8,024 nt of DNA, from contig DGHK01000003.1 of NCBI GenBank assembly GCA_002392655.1, positions 357 through 8,380 on the forward strand. The letters are read 5' to 3'. Numbering within the stretch: position 1 is the stretch's first letter; every line of letters starts with the position of its first letter. Of this stretch, positions 6,716 to 8,024 are shown piece by piece. The notes under the pieces were generated by a model. The model was not told the origin of the DNA. It did not search any database and was given only the letters and a program-made list of their open reading frames with translations. The stretch comes from Lachnospiraceae bacterium UBA3850. Lineage in GTDB: Bacteria > Bacillota > Clostridia > Lachnospirales > Lachnospiraceae. The position numbers and the translations under genes were made by a program.

Positions 6716-7912
6716 ATGATGAATAATATAAAAATGTTTCTTGTAAGATATGCTGAAATCGGAACTAAGGGTAAGAACAGGTATGTGTTCGAGGATATAC
6801 TTTGTAAGAGGATAAGAAGAAGACTTGAGCCGTTAGGCGAGTTCAAGGTTTGGCGTGATTTCGGTCGTATCTATATAGAAGCCCTTTCCGATTATGACTA
6901 TGACGACGCTGTCGCAAAGCTTACAAAAATCTTCGGAATAGTAGGACTCTGTCCTGTAACCGTGGCCGATGAGCTTACGTATGAGGCTTTGCAGAAGGCT
7001 GTGTATGAGCATTTCGAGGATACATTTGACGGAGACTATAATTTTACCTTCAAGGTTCATACACGTAGGATAAATAAGAATTTCCCTATGAATTCTATGG
7101 AAATAGATATGGAGATAGGTCATGATCTTCTTGAGAAGTATGAGTCAGATGGATTAAGAGTTGATGTCCATAAGCCGGATGTTATGGTTGAGGTTGAACT
7201 TCGTGGCGAGAATGGTTATGTTTATTCGAAAATCATTCCGGGTCCAGGTGGACTTCCTGTCGGAACAAACGGTAAAGCTATGTCACTTCTGTCAGGAGGT
7301 ATCGACAGCCCTGTAGCAACATATATGATAGCAAAACGTGGAGTTGAGATGGAGGCAGTATACTTCAATTCACCTCCATATACTTCAGCAAGAGCACTTG
7401 AGAAGGTAGAAAAGCTTGGTACAATCGTTTCACAGTATGCCGGTCCGATAAAGCTTCATATAATTAATTTTACTGATATTCAGCTTTGTATATATGATAA
7501 CTGCCCACATGATCAGCTGACTATTATAATGAAACGTATATTCTTCCAGATAGCTGAGAGACTCGCTGAGGCAAACGGCTGTGATGCAATAGTAACAGGA
7601 GAATCCATAGGTCAGGTTTCCTCACAGACTATGCAGAGCCTGAGTGTTATCGATTCAGCTGTTACATGCCCTGTATACAGACCTGTTATAGGTATGGATA
7701 AGCAGGAGATTGTAGAATATTCACAGAAGATAGGTACATTTGAAACATCTATAGAGCCTTATGAGGATTGCTGTACAATCTTTGTTGACAAGCATCCGGT
7801 AACAAAACCGAAGATGAAATCAATAGAAAAGTCCGAAAGTCACCTCGTAGGTAAGGTCGAAGCCCTTATAGATAAAGCAATTGAAGAAGCTGAAGTAGTG
7901 TGGCTGAAATAA
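6716..7912 (+). CDS. thiI: tRNA 4-thiouridine synthetase ThiI (no rhodanese domain)
   Basis: ATP-dependent sulfurtransferase that makes 4-thiouridine at U8 of tRNA using persulfide sulfur from a cysteine desulfurase; cytosolic. Over 398 residues it has an N-terminal ferredoxin-like domain with 'RYAEIGTKGKNR' (11-22), a THUMP domain (about 60-170, with FKVHTRR at 112-118), the connecting GPGGLPVGTNGKAMSLLSG segment, and a PP-loop pyrophosphatase domain with SGGIDS (193-198). GES lies at 295-297, and the conserved PYEDCCTIF carries Cys352-Cys353. It ends at about 398 residues, so the C-terminal rhodanese domain of enterobacterial ThiI (about 482 residues) is absent, as in Bacillus. The ATG at 6716 is one base past the desulfurase stop; an alternative ATG at 6719 is also well placed. 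The GAGAGGA ribosome-binding site (6705-6711) lies inside the end of the upstream gene, implying translational coupling. Confidence 0.97.
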   Translation: MMNNIKMFLVRYAEIGTKGKNRYVFEDILCKRIRRRLEPLGEFKVWRDFGRIYIEALSDYDYDDAVAKLTKIFGIVGLCPVTVADELTYEALQKAVYEHFEDTFDGDYNFTFKVHTRRINKNFPMNSMEIDMEIGHDLLEKYESDGLRVDVHKPDVMVEVELRGENGYVYSKIIPGPGGLPVGTNGKAMSLLSGGIDSPVATYMIAKRGVEMEAVYFNSPPYTSARALEKVEKLGTIVSQYAGPIKLHIINFTDIQLCIYDNCPHDQLTIIMKRIFFQIAERLAEANGCDAIVTGESIGQVSSQTMQSLSVIDSAVTCPVYRPVIGMDKQEIVEYSQKIGTFETSIEPYEDCCTIFVDKHPVTKPKMKSIEKSESHLVGKVEALIDKAIEEAEVVWLK

Positions 7913-7950
7913 GGTTTTTATATATTTTTCAAAAAAAATTAATTTTTTCC

Positions 7951-7979
7951 TTGCAAAACATTCACAAGTCTGTTATTAT
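7951..7979 (+). promoter_or_regulatory. Promoter of the tRNA gene
   Basis: The -35 is TTGCAA (7951-7956), followed by a 17-bp spacer and an extended -10 TGtTATTAT (7971-7979, core 7974-7979, 5 of 6 to consensus). Immediately upstream, 7916-7948 is almost pure A/T, as expected of an UP element at a strong stable-RNA promoter. Transcription would start near 7986, about 12 nt before the mature tRNA end. Element positions are seen directly; the start point is inferred. Confidence 0.65.
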
Positions 7980-7997
7980 AACATTCGTTGTGAATAT

Positions 7998-8024
7998 GGT
8001 CCGTTGGTCAAGCGGCTAAGACGC
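7998..8024 (+). tRNA. tRNA-Glu, 5' part (cut by window edge)
   Basis: The last 27 bases match the start of Firmicute tRNA-Glu genes. Acceptor strand GGTCCGT is 7998-8004, T8 is at 8005, and D-stem GTC (8007-8009) pairs with GAC (8020-8022) around an AAGCGGCTAA loop. The anticodon lies beyond the window, so the Glu assignment rests on the 5' sequence alone. Confidence 0.8.

Noticed and set aside
6604..7123. Overlapping minus-strand open frames opposite the end of the desulfurase and start of thiI
   Set aside because: Composition is low-complexity Ile/Leu/Ser, with no motif, no promoter and full overlap with strongly supported genes.

Overview
The window is about 8 kb of bacterial chromosome. 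All recognised genes are on the + strand, and most belong to a core housekeeping neighbourhood. Protein style, gene order, moderate-to-low GC, strong Shine-Dalgarno sites and the Trp/Tyr-rich 'GSW...GWYP...YYFKADGYMA' cell-surface repeats all point to an anaerobic Firmicute. Lachnospiraceae (Butyrivibrio/Roseburia/Coprococcus type) is my best guess. That placement rests on recognition of protein style, not on a search.

Layout. (1) 1-1037: 3' part of dnaK, followed 19 nt later by complete dnaJ (1057-2223) and a strong hairpin terminator that closes the hsp70 operon. (2) An extended -10 promoter overlaps the end of that terminator and starts a translation-modification pair: prmA (ribosomal protein L11 methyltransferase, start best placed at 2335) and rsmE (16S rRNA m3U1498 methyltransferase, start best placed at 3522). 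(3) 4420-5451: an AT-rich gene with its own extended -10 promoter and its own hairpin terminator. It encodes a secreted protein with an unrecognised N-terminal region and two 83-residue cell-wall-binding repeat modules. It is the one accessory-looking gene here. (4) 5563-7912: a translationally coupled pair, a NifS/IscS-family cysteine desulfurase and a rhodanese-less ThiI, the classic Firmicute unit for 4-thiouridine in tRNA. (5) The window ends inside a tRNA gene, probably tRNA-Glu, preceded by an AT-rich tract and a good promoter.

How the genes fit together: chaperone (DnaK/DnaJ), ribosome methylation (PrmA, RsmE) and tRNA thiolation (desulfurase to ThiI to U8) form a protein-synthesis and quality-control cluster. 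A surface-protein gene sits between rsmE and the desulfurase.

I see no mobile element, CRISPR array, toxin-antitoxin, phage or defence genes, and I do not claim a new system. The points most worth a second look are the surface-protein gene, a roughly 45-50 residue insertion inside the PrmA catalytic domain, the symmetric 19-bp hairpin carrying a TATAAT on each strand, and an inverted repeat framing the tRNA promoter.
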